A stretch of 48,490 nucleotides of DNA from Candidatus Bipolaricaulota bacterium (GTDB taxonomy: Bacteria > Bipolaricaulota > Bipolaricaulia > RBG-16-55-9 > DRXL01): contig CALLJK010000007.1 of the NCBI GenBank assembly GCA_938091745.1, forward strand, positions 1 through 48,490, read 5' to 3'. The position numbers and the translations under genes were made by a program. A model generated the notes under the pieces. It did not search any database, was not told the origin of the DNA, and saw only the letters and a program-made list of their open reading frames with translations. Numbering within the stretch: the stretch's first letter is position 1; every line of letters starts with the position of its first letter. Positions 16,613-23,719 of this stretch are shown here, piece by piece.

Positions 16613-17015
16613 GAGGATACAACCCCCACAGCCCGCTGGGCTCTTGCTTGCGCTCCATCACGATTTTCTCGAGCTTTCTGATATAGATCTCATTTGTCTC
16701 GTGCACCGTCGCTTTGGATAAGTGCCCGCCCACTGTCGAACCGTCCTCTAAGCCTAAGACAGCATGACAGTGGATGTGTGACTGGCCCGCGCGCTGCGAA
16801 AAATTCCCCTGAAGCGACAGAAGCTCTGCTGGCCCTGAGATTTTGTGCTCTTTGTACTCTTTCCCCGTCCAGAACGCAAGCGTCACGTCGCGCAGCATCC
16901 CGATCCCGCAGACGATAGCTCCCGCTATCAGATTGAGCGAGCCAAGAGCTTCAAAGAAATCTTCCCCCGGCTGCAATCGCACTACAATATCTTGCCCAGA
17001 TTCTGCAATGTACAT
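16602..17015 (-). CDS. PPC-domain (DUF296) protein
   Basis: The 137-residue protein is a stand-alone PPC/DUF296 domain: IVVRLQPGEDFFEAL, AGAIVCGIGMLRDVTL, SLQGNFSQRAGQSHIHCHAVLG, and GGHLSKATVHETNEIYI. The family forms trimers and has a conserved His cluster. In plants it is fused to AT-hooks, and bacterial members are of unknown role. It begins 3 bp after the lepB stop, so the two are co-transcribed. Confidence 0.88.
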   Translation of the reverse strand: MYIAESGQDIVVRLQPGEDFFEALGSLNLIAGAIVCGIGMLRDVTLAFWTGKEYKEHKISGPAELLSLQGNFSQRAGQSHIHCHAVLGLEDGSTVGGHLSKATVHETNEIYIRKLEKIVMERKQEPSGLWGLYPLTK

Positions 17016-17018
17016 AAC

Positions 17019-17699
17019 TTACTTGGCACTCCAGAAGTACCCGTTCATAAACCCAATGCGCGTGAGAGGCCAGACCCGCAAGAACGGCTCGCCAATAAAA
17101 TCTTTCTCCGGAAACGGTCCCCAGTAACGACTGTCATAGCTGTTATGAGTGTTGTCTCCAAGCACGAAATAATACCCTTCGGGCACATCCCAGTTCTCCT
17201 GCCCCGCGGACGAGTAGCAACTGCGACGTGGATTGGGATGGCCAGGATGATTGAATTCATCAGCTGTTAAAGGTTGTCCGTTCACATAGGCAACGCAGTC
17301 TTTGATCTGCACCGTCGCCGGCCCAACAGCAATCAGTCTTTTTACTAACCGATCGCACTTGCCCATATCGCACCGCCAGAAGACGATAATATCGCCGGGT
17401 TTAGGCCGGCGAAAGTGATAGGTCAGCATGTCTACAAAGAAGCTGTCGCCGGGCATGATCGTCGGCTCCATTGAGCCGGTGGGCACAAAGACTCTCGCGA
17501 CAGCGTAGTTGACCGTGACCAGCGTGATGAGCACGGCGACCCCTATGACGCCGACCCAGTCGAGCACCCAGTCGACTGCCGGCGTCGTGGGCACGCCCAA
17601 ACTATTCAGCAGTCGCGAGAGCCAGGGCTTACGGGGGTGATCTGAAGTCGTCTCTGAAGACGTCTGTGTCGCATTGGGGTCTTCCTTGGGATCAAACAT
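17019..17699 (-). CDS. lepB: Signal peptidase I
   Basis: This membrane protease removes signal peptides from exported proteins. The 227 residues include one N-terminal membrane helix (about 40-65: VGVIGVAVLITLVTVNYA), the catalytic Ser in PTGSMEPTI, and the catalytic Lys in LVKRLIAVGP. GDNTHNSYDSRYWG is box D/E and is intact. ATG 17699 is chosen because a -10 box ends exactly 6 nt upstream. The 131 further in-frame upstream codons overlap the MFS gene and the palindromic repeat and are not LepB-like. The protein has no Shine-Dalgarno. Confidence 0.93.
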   Translation of the reverse strand: MFDPKEDPNATQTSSETTSDHPRKPWLSRLLNSLGVPTTPAVDWVLDWVGVIGVAVLITLVTVNYAVARVFVPTGSMEPTIMPGDSFFVDMLTYHFRRPKPGDIIVFWRCDMGKCDRLVKRLIAVGPATVQIKDCVAYVNGQPLTADEFNHPGHPNPRRSCYSSAGQENWDVPEGYYFVLGDNTHNSYDSRYWGPFPEKDFIGEPFLRVWPLTRIGFMNGYFWSAK

Positions 17700-17705
17700 A
17701 GCTTT

Positions 17706-17734
17706 AGGATAGCAAGCCGTCATAAACTCTGCAA
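17706..17734 (-). promoter_or_regulatory. lepB leaderless promoter
   Basis: On the minus strand TTGCAG (17734-17729), 17 bp, TATCCT (17711-17706), then 6 nt to the ATG. The expected start site coincides with the A of the start codon. Confidence 0.6.
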
Positions 17735-17746
17735 GCTCAGCTCTCA

Positions 17747-17827
17747 CCCTCACCCCTCTTTTTTCCCCTCTCCCCTCTGAGGGAGAGGGGAAGGGGGTGA
17801 GGGGCAAGGGGACTGAGGGGTGAGGGC
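17747..17827. repeat. Palindromic GGCCCTCACCCC-type element, copy 1
   Basis: The ends are CCCTCACCCCT and its near-inverse AGGGGTGAGGG, with a central hairpin (17765-17774 with 17781-17790). The element supplies the last ~25 codons of the MFS gene, starting with Ala-Leu-Thr-Pro, and lies just upstream of the lepB promoter. Confidence 0.8.
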
Positions 17828-18907
17828 TCGCGCGCGCACCAAGCTGAGGTGCCGATAGAGAAACGCGACAAACGCCAACGCCGCACCAACGTAAATCAAC
17901 GCGTAATATCCACCGATGGGCACGATCGCTGCCCCAAGCGCTGGCCCGATTACCATCGAGATATTGAGCACCGAGGTGAAGATCGCTGAGGCAGTACTGG
18001 GATTGGGGTTTCCCTCGGTTGCCGCTCTGAGACCCCCAACATATAGCGTCGCCCACGAGATGCCTAGCAGGATCTGCGTAGGCAGAATCCACCAGAAGTT
18101 GGGGGCGAGCGCGAATGTCATGAACGTTACACTCGACAAAAATAATCCTAAGCGCAGCAGCCCCGTGCTCCAGGCCCGATCCGTGAGAAAATACATAACT
18201 AAAAACTGCGTCCCGGTGTTAATCGCTGAGGTAACACCGATCCAAAAGTAGTCTGCCCCAAGCTTCTGCAAGAAGAGCGGCCAGAAGGCCCAGATCATAT
18301 GCGCCCCAATGTGCCGTATCAATACTGAGAGAAACGTCGAGCGATGGCGCAAGAAGACCTCCCACAGCGACGCGGGCTTTTCGCCGTTGGGATCAGGAGG
18401 GCGCACGCCAAACCGCAGCGCCAACAGATACGCAATGAAGAACAATAAAGATGCCGCAACGAACGTACCGCGAATCGTAAAATAGGTCGCGATCGTCCCG
18501 GCAAGGAGCGACCCTGCAGTCCAGCCCAGCGAGCCAAACGCCGAGAAGCGCCCTAGACGCTCTTTCGAAGCTTGGACGTGCGAGATGAGCGCCGCTGGGT
18601 AAACCCCTAACGCTAAGCCGTTGAGCACGCGAAAGAGTACAAGAGACCCAAAATCGAACGCAAAGACCTGCAAGAGGGTCGAGATCGCGGAAGCGAGCAA
18701 CCCATAGACGATAAAGACGCGCGTCCCATAGCGATCCGCGGCATGGCCGCAAATCAGATTAGTAATGACGATAGCCAGAGCCGCGGCCGTAGCGAGCAGC
18801 CCGACGCCAACGTCGTCGGCACCAAGCTGATGCGCATAGAGGGGGATGAACGTCCCAGCGATCGTTGTTGCGGTCGTTGCGAGAAAATTCGCGAGGCGGA
18901 CCCTCAT
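17750..18907 (-). CDS. MFS transporter
   Basis: The 385-residue protein has about 12 membrane segments and the MFS loop 2-3 signature in CGHAADRYGTRVFIVYG. It starts MRVRLANFLATTATTIAGTFIPLYAHQLGADDVGVGLL, as in drug/sugar exporter-type MFS proteins; the substrate is unknown. The last ~25 residues, from ALTPQSPCPSP to the stop, are encoded by the palindromic element at 17747-17827, so the native C-terminus has been replaced or extended. A promoter lies about 50 bp upstream. Confidence 0.9.
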   Translation of the reverse strand: MRVRLANFLATTATTIAGTFIPLYAHQLGADDVGVGLLATAAALAIVITNLICGHAADRYGTRVFIVYGLLASAISTLLQVFAFDFGSLVLFRVLNGLALGVYPAALISHVQASKERLGRFSAFGSLGWTAGSLLAGTIATYFTIRGTFVAASLLFFIAYLLALRFGVRPPDPNGEKPASLWEVFLRHRSTFLSVLIRHIGAHMIWAFWPLFLQKLGADYFWIGVTSAINTGTQFLVMYFLTDRAWSTGLLRLGLFLSSVTFMTFALAPNFWWILPTQILLGISWATLYVGGLRAATEGNPNPSTASAIFTSVLNISMVIGPALGAAIVPIGGYYALIYVGAALAFVAFLYRHLSLVRARALTPQSPCPSPPSPLPQRGEGKKEG

Positions 18908-18955
18908 AGGCGTCCCGCCCTTAGCACACTCATGGAAGCAGAATCACCAGAGAGA

Positions 18956-18984
18956 ATTATGTCACAGACCCGCGTGGTCTGCAA
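18956..18984 (-). promoter_or_regulatory. Promoter of the MFS gene
   Basis: Minus strand TTGCAG (18984-18979), 17 bp, CATAAT (18961-18956), about 48 nt before the ATG. Confidence 0.5.
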
Positions 18985-18998
18985 GATGAGTCTGAAGA

Positions 18999-19127
18999 TC
19001 AGCGCACATGTCGCAGAATCCAATCTGTGATCACTGCTAAAGCCCTGGGCGAGAACGTCTCTTCGATCTGAGCGTACTCTGACGGCGATCCCGTTGTGCT
19101 CGTCTGGAACGTGCCCTCTATCGCTAC
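18999..19127 (-). pseudogene. Possible gene remnant (C-terminal fragment)
   Basis: The 224-bp stretch between the beta-helix gene and the MFS gene contains a start-less frame of about 42 codons ending at TGA 19001-18999. It reads ...GTFQTSTTGSPSEYAQIEE..., TFSPRALAVITDWIL. Codon choice and residue pattern look coding. I cannot name the family, and chance is not excluded. Otherwise the stretch holds only the MFS promoter. Confidence 0.25.
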
Positions 19128-19131
19128 TCAA

Positions 19132-22100
19132 TCACTTGCACTGGATCTGTGGCCCCGTGCCCACGATGTTCGGGTTATTGCCCGATACCGTCGTCCCAAT
19201 GCACGTCAGCACCGACCCTGGGTCTGCGATGATCCCCGCAGCTTTGTTGTTCTGCACCCGGCTGTTCACTAAGACTGCTGTGGAGAGACTGAGCGCAAGC
19301 CCGTCTTTAGCATTCTCCGAGATCGTCCCGTTGAAGACACTGATTGCTGAGCGATTGCTCGCGTCGATGCCGCGCGCGCCGTTCTGCGTGATCTGGGCAT
19401 CGCGCACGCTGAGCGTCGAGAGCACGAGCTGCACGCCCTCAGCAGCGTTGTTTGTGACGCTCGCTCCGACGATCGCGACTGTAGCGCGCTCCTGAGCGCC
19501 GATCCCGCGCGCTTTGTTCCCTTGTATCGAGCCGCCACGCACCACCAGCGAGCCTTGTATCACGCTAATGCCATCGTTATTGTTGTTGATAACCCTCGTG
19601 TCCACAAGTGCTAAAGTCGAGCGATCTGCTGCGTCCACGCCCTTGAGCTTATTGTTGGAGATCTCGCTGGCGACAGCGTCACCAGAAGAGTTGCACAGCT
19701 TCATGCCATTCGCACCACTCTTGGTGACCACCGAGCCAAAGAGCGCCACCGTCGACGTCTGAGCGTTAATCCCCTCGCCGCCGTTGTCGCTCAGCCGACA
19801 CTCGCTCAGGCTGCTTGAGCTTGTATCGAGGCGAATGCCGTCGCTGGGATGATTCAGAATGGTCGTCTTCGTCGCGGTGAGCACCGAATCTTTGAGATCA
19901 GCGCCACGGATGCCGTTAGAGCTTACTTCGCTCTCGGTGAGGTCTGCTGCTGAGAGATTCAGCAAAAGCCCATTCTGGCTGTTCTTTGTTACCGTCGTTG
20001 TCGAGATGGTCATCGAAGACGCGTCCCCAGAAATACCATCGCCCTTGTTCTCGGAGACAAGACTCTTGTTGCGCAGGTCCATCGCGCTGTTTTTGAGCTC
20101 GATGCCGTCTTCGGGATGCCCAGAGACTTGGGTGTTTGAGATATTCAGCCCAGACTTCTCAGCGTAGATGCCGCGCTTGCCGTTGTTGAGCACTTTGCTG
20201 TCGCTGATGACCCCCGAAGAGCTTTGGAAATTCATGCCGTCGTCGCCGTTGGTCGCGACGGTGCTGGCGCCCATTGTAAGAGTCGAGTTGACCGCTGCTA
20301 AGCCGCGCTTCTTGTTATCTAAGATTCGGCTGTTCTGGATCTCTGCACTCGAATCGAGCTGCGCGATGCCGTCATCGGGATGGTTCTGCACCAAGCTATT
20401 CGTCATGGTCAACGTAGACTTCTCGATCTCGTGAATCCCCTTGGCGCCGTTGTCAGTGATTTGGCTATCGCTGATCATTGCTGAGGAGTTTTTCATCTCG
20501 ATCCCGTGATGGCCGTTACTCGCGACTTTCGTGCTTGCCATCGTGAGCTTGGAGTTCTCCATGCCAACGCCACGCTGTTTATTATTTCTGATCTCGCTTT
20601 GCTTGACGTCTGCCGTGCTGTTTTGGATAAAGAACCCGTCGTCTGGATGATTCTGGACGAGACTGCCCATCATGGTCACTGTCGAGTGTTCGATCTCGTT
20701 AATGCCCTTAGCAGACTTATCGAGCGTCCCGTTGTCGGTAATACGACTGTTCGTGATAACGGCCGTCGACGATGCTTTCATGTCGATCCCGTGACTGCCA
20801 TTGCTGAGAACACGGCTGCCCGTCAGGGTCAGCGAGCTGTTTTCGAGTGCGATGCCGCGCTTGGTGTTGGACTTGATCTCGCTTTGGGAGACTGTCGCTA
20901 TGCTGTTTTGCACAAACACGCCGTCGTCGGGATGCCCAGAGACCACAGAAGCGTCCGTCAGCGCAAGCGTAGATTTTTCTAGCTCGTTGATGCCCTTGGC
21001 ACCGTTGTCGCTGATTTGGCTGGACGCGATCTCAGCCGTCGAAGCAGCGCGCAGCTCGATCCCGTAACTCTTATTGTCGAGCACTTTGCTATTCGCCATA
21101 GTGAGCTTGGCACTCTCTAAACCGACGCCGCGTTTATTGTTATTCTTAATCTCACTCTGGCGCACTTCAGCGGAGCTGTTCTGCACAAAGAGTCCGTCGT
21201 CGGGATGCCCAGAGATTATAGAGTTATTGCTCAGCTGTAGAGTTGACTTCTCAACAGCGTTGATCCCCTTGGCACCGTTATCGCTAATGACAGTCGCTGA
21301 AAGATCAGCTTGGGATTGAATCATCGTGAGACCATAGCCGGGATGCTTCGTCACGGTGCTTTGCGTCATAGTGAGCGTTGCAGTTTGCAAAGTGACGCCG
21401 TCGCCTTGATTGTCACGGATCTCTGTGCGCGTCACAGTTACTGTTGCGCCCTTGGAGAAGAGCATCCCGCCCTTGGAGTGGCCGGTGACTAAGCTCGCTT
21501 CGATCTGGAGCGTCCCGCCTTCAGCGCTGATGCCTAGGCCCTTATTGTTGGCGATCTGGGTCTCTTTGATCTCTCCTCGCGCTTGATTGGTGAAGAAGAT
21601 CCCAGTGCCGCCATTGTTGGTGACGACCGTCTTCTCTACCGTGAGCTGTCCTCTGTCTATGCCGATCCCGTTTGCGCCGTTATCTGTGACTTTGAGATTT
21701 TCGACTCGGACAGAGCTGCTGAAGATAAGAATCCCATCAGAGCTGTTTTTAGTGATGACAAGATCTTTCAGGAGAATATCCGTTCCCCCGTTGATCTCGA
21801 TGCCGCGTGCCCCACCAATAAGCGTGATCCCCTTGTGCACCGTCCACTTGCGCGCGTTGCGAAACGACAAGACGTTCTGAGTGCTTTGCTCTGCTTTGAT
21901 TGTCACCGTGCCTGGCTGCTCCGGCTCTATCGTCACGCGATCTTTGTTCTGCACCACGACGTTCTCTTCGTAGACGCCAGGCAAGATCACGATCACGTCG
22001 CCCTCATTGGAGAGCGAAACAGCTTGCTGAATGGTCGAGCAGAAGCTTGGGACAATTTTGGGGTTGGCCGTGCGGCACGTCTCCTGCTGCGCGGCAACAG

Positions 22101-22149
22101 CCAAAGAGAGAACAACCAGCCCGAGCACCACCACGAGCAATCTCTTCAT
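19132..22149 (-). CDS. Giant secreted parallel beta-helix repeat protein
   Basis: The protein has 1005 residues from ATG 22149 (GAGGAGG 7 nt upstream). A signal peptide (MKRLLVVVLGLVVLSLAVAAQ) is followed by a pectate-lyase-like cap (FCSTIQQAVSLSNEGDVIVILPGVYEENV). Some 35-40 right-handed beta-helix rungs of about 23 residues run to the end. A higher-order repeat of 89-95 residues (four rungs, each starting with HPDDG and passing KRGV/IGLE, YGIEL/HGIDM and NGAKGIN) recurs about four times, and looser copies (GHPEDG, NHPSDG) follow. It lacks recognisable catalytic residues and is probably an elongated surface or adhesion protein. The last residues GPQIQCK carry a Cys that might close the helix. 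Its promoter is back-to-back with that of nth. Confidence 0.9.
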   Translation of the reverse strand: MKRLLVVVLGLVVLSLAVAAQQETCRTANPKIVPSFCSTIQQAVSLSNEGDVIVILPGVYEENVVVQNKDRVTIEPEQPGTVTIKAEQSTQNVLSFRNARKWTVHKGITLIGGARGIEINGGTDILLKDLVITKNSSDGILIFSSSVRVENLKVTDNGANGIGIDRGQLTVEKTVVTNNGGTGIFFTNQARGEIKETQIANNKGLGISAEGGTLQIEASLVTGHSKGGMLFSKGATVTVTRTEIRDNQGDGVTLQTATLTMTQSTVTKHPGYGLTMIQSQADLSATVISDNGAKGINAVEKSTLQLSNNSIISGHPDDGLFVQNSSAEVRQSEIKNNNKRGVGLESAKLTMANSKVLDNKSYGIELRAASTAEIASSQISDNGAKGINELEKSTLALTDASVVSGHPDDGVFVQNSIATVSQSEIKSNTKRGIALENSSLTLTGSRVLSNGSHGIDMKASSTAVITNSRITDNGTLDKSAKGINEIEHSTVTMMGSLVQNHPDDGFFIQNSTADVKQSEIRNNKQRGVGMENSKLTMASTKVASNGHHGIEMKNSSAMISDSQITDNGAKGIHEIEKSTLTMTNSLVQNHPDDGIAQLDSSAEIQNSRILDNKKRGLAAVNSTLTMGASTVATNGDDGMNFQSSSGVISDSKVLNNGKRGIYAEKSGLNISNTQVSGHPEDGIELKNSAMDLRNKSLVSENKGDGISGDASSMTISTTTVTKNSQNGLLLNLSAADLTESEVSSNGIRGADLKDSVLTATKTTILNHPSDGIRLDTSSSSLSECRLSDNGGEGINAQTSTVALFGSVVTKSGANGMKLCNSSGDAVASEISNNKLKGVDAADRSTLALVDTRVINNNNDGISVIQGSLVVRGGSIQGNKARGIGAQERATVAIVGASVTNNAAEGVQLVLSTLSVRDAQITQNGARGIDASNRSAISVFNGTISENAKDGLALSLSTAVLVNSRVQNNKAAGIIADPGSVLTCIGTTVSGNNPNIVGTGPQIQCK

Positions 22150-22185
22150 GATCTCCTCCTCAGCTCTTTTGCTCAACAATTTGCT

Positions 22186-22215
22186 ATGATACTGACGTCA
22201 GCAAGAGGGCGTCAA
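22186..22215 (-). promoter_or_regulatory. Promoter of the giant beta-helix gene
   Basis: Minus strand TTGACG (22215-22210), 18 bp, TATCAT (22191-22186). An ACTGACGTC 9-mer lies in its spacer region (22191-22199) and again inside the divergent nth promoter. Confidence 0.55.
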
Positions 22216-22216
22216 G

Positions 22217-22245
22217 TTGCAGAGCACTGACGTCTCGATTATGCT
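22217..22245 (+). promoter_or_regulatory. nth leaderless promoter
   Basis: TTGCAG (22217-22222), 17 bp, TATGCT (22240-22245), then 7 nt to ATG 22253. The second ACTGACGTC copy (22226-22234) is in the spacer. Confidence 0.55.
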
Positions 22246-22252
22246 GAGAACT

Positions 22253-22960
22253 ATGGCCTCACGTGAGATGGTCTTACGGATCGCCCAACGCTTAGAAAAA
22301 CGCTTTGGGAAACTGAAGTGGCGTAGCTATGGCGACCCGCTTGATGTCTTAATTCTGACAATTCTCTCCCAAAACACCAACGATCAGAACCGAGATCGCG
22401 CGTATGAGTCACTCAAGAGAAAATTCCCGACATACGAGAGCATCGTGCGCGCGCCCACTGAAAAAGTCGCTGAGGCGATCAAAGTCGGCGGGCTGCACCA
22501 GCAGAAAGCCCAGCGCATCCAAGAGATTTTACGACGCATCAAGCGCGAGCGCGGCGCTTATGACTTGAGCTATCTCAAAGACTTAAGCACCGAAGAAGCC
22601 GTGAACGAACTCTTGAAATTTGAGGGCGTGGGGAAGAAGACCGCCGGGGTTGTGCTCACGTTCAGTCTGAATAAGCCATACTTCCCCGTGGACACCCACA
22701 TCCATCGAATCACTCAGCGCCTTGGGATCGTGAAGCCAAACCAAGACCCGCATGACGTGATGAACAAATTAGTCCCCGACATATTGAAGTACCAGCTGCA
22801 CTTGCATTTGATCTGGCACGGGCGGCAGACGTGCAAAGCCAGAAAGCCCCTGTGCGAGCAGTGCGTCATCGCTGATCTGTGCCCGTATCCGAAGGCCCTC
22901 ACCCCTGGCCCCTCTCCCGTAGCTCATCTACGGGAGAGGGGTACCCGTAGGGCGGGGTGA
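22253..22960 (+). CDS. nth: Endonuclease III
   Basis: Endonuclease III is the base-excision-repair glycosylase/AP lyase for oxidised pyrimidines. The 235 residues include the helix-hairpin-helix with the catalytic Lys (FEGVGKKTAGVVLTF) and the catalytic Asp in PVDTHIHRI. The 4Fe-4S loop C-x6-C-x2-C-x5-C reads CKARKPLCEQCVIADLC. I prefer ATG 22253 because a -10 box ends 7 nt before it; ATG 22241 and TTG 22217 lie inside the promoter. The native protein probably ended soon after the cluster (LCPYPK). The last ~20 residues (ALTPGPSPVAHLRERG...) come from the palindromic element that also supplies the end of the convergent RluA gene. Confidence 0.93.
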   Translation: MASREMVLRIAQRLEKRFGKLKWRSYGDPLDVLILTILSQNTNDQNRDRAYESLKRKFPTYESIVRAPTEKVAEAIKVGGLHQQKAQRIQEILRRIKRERGAYDLSYLKDLSTEEAVNELLKFEGVGKKTAGVVLTFSLNKPYFPVDTHIHRITQRLGIVKPNQDPHDVMNKLVPDILKYQLHLHLIWHGRQTCKARKPLCEQCVIADLCPYPKALTPGPSPVAHLRERGTRRAG

Positions 22961-22965
22961 GGGCC
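22894..22965. repeat. Palindromic GGCCCTCACCCC-type element, copy 2
   Basis: This 72-bp element has inverted ends GGCCCTCACCCC and GGGGTGAGGGCC. A perfect 14-bp stem (22909-22922 with 22928-22941) has a 5-nt loop. It encodes the C-termini of both convergent genes, whose reading frames overlap inside it (22928-22960). The hairpin could also stop transcription from both sides. Confidence 0.9.
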
Positions 22966-23719
22966 GGTCCTGCTCCTGACGCAACAACCGCAGCACTTCT
23001 TGAAAATCCTCAGGCAGCGGCGCTTCAAAACGCACTCTCTGTTCCGTCGTCGGATGCGTAAGCTCTATCGCTGCGGCATGCAGGAGCATTCGTGTCACAA
23101 GCTCACGACGAAGCTTTTCGTTCAGCTCAGCGTTCCCGTAGAGATCATCCCCGACGATAGGGCAGCCGACCCCAGCAAAGTGCGCGCGCACCTGATGGGT
23201 GCGCCCCGTGCGCGGATAGGCCTCAACATACGAGAGCTTTTCGCCAAGATGCTCAAAAAGCTCTAAACGCTTATAATCAGTCTGGGCGAAGACGCCCCCA
23301 TGTGTGACAGGCACCATCAGCGCCAGCCAGCGTTTTCTGTCCATCTGCTTCTGCAAGTGCAGCCGAATCGAGCCGTGCGGGCGCACTTCTCCGATTACGA
23401 GCGCCAGATATGTTTTCTGAATCTCCTTGAGCTTGAGCTGACGATTGAGCGAGCGTAGCGCGTGTTGAGTCTTAGCAAGCACTGTGACACCCGAAGTCTC
23501 TTTGTCGAGTCTATGGACGAACGCGGGCTGAAAATCTGAGACAAATCCCGAAGATCGTAAATACTCTAAAGTCCACGCTAAGAGCGTCGGCTCGCCCACG
23601 TGACGACGATCCCCGTGCATGAGCACGCCCGCGGGCTTGTTCAGTATCAAAAGATCGTCGTCTTCGTAGAGAATCTGAAGACTCTTATCGGAGTTTGTCA
23701 ACGTTCCAGGTCGCCACAC
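22928..23719 (-). CDS. RluA-family pseudouridine synthase (RluC/RluD-like)
   Basis: The enzyme isomerises uridine to pseudouridine in rRNA or tRNA. The 263-residue protein lacks an N-terminal S4 domain. It contains LYEDDDLLILNKPAG, the catalytic-Asp motif HRLDKETSGV, a RTGRTHQVRAHFAG signature and GDDLYG. The GTG at 23719 is preceded by GGAGAGG and overlaps the end of the WD40 gene by 35 bp; TTG 23701 is an alternative start. The last ~12 residues (RPSPRPTGTPLP) are encoded by the palindromic element. The exact target position cannot be inferred. Confidence 0.9.
   Translation of the reverse strand: MWRPGTLTNSDKSLQILYEDDDLLILNKPAGVLMHGDRRHVGEPTLLAWTLEYLRSSGFVSDFQPAFVHRLDKETSGVTVLAKTQHALRSLNRQLKLKEIQKTYLALVIGEVRPHGSIRLHLQKQMDRKRWLALMVPVTHGGVFAQTDYKRLELFEHLGEKLSYVEAYPRTGRTHQVRAHFAGVGCPIVGDDLYGNAELNEKLRRELVTRMLLHAAAIELTHPTTEQRVRFEAPLPEDFQEVLRLLRQEQDRPSPRPTGTPLP

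Noticed and set aside
17700-18092. 131-residue N-terminal extension of LepB
   Set aside because: The region overlaps the MFS gene and the repeat element, is not LepB-like, and a promoter with its -10 box 6 nt before ATG 17699 excludes it.
19300-21950. CRISPR or tandem DNA repeat array
   Set aside because: The repeats are coding, imperfect, about 270 bp long and keep frame; they are beta-helix rungs.
20506-22230. Several long + frames antisense to the giant beta-helix gene
   Set aside because: They mirror the repeated sense codons, begin without Shine-Dalgarno sequences and have no recognisable pattern.
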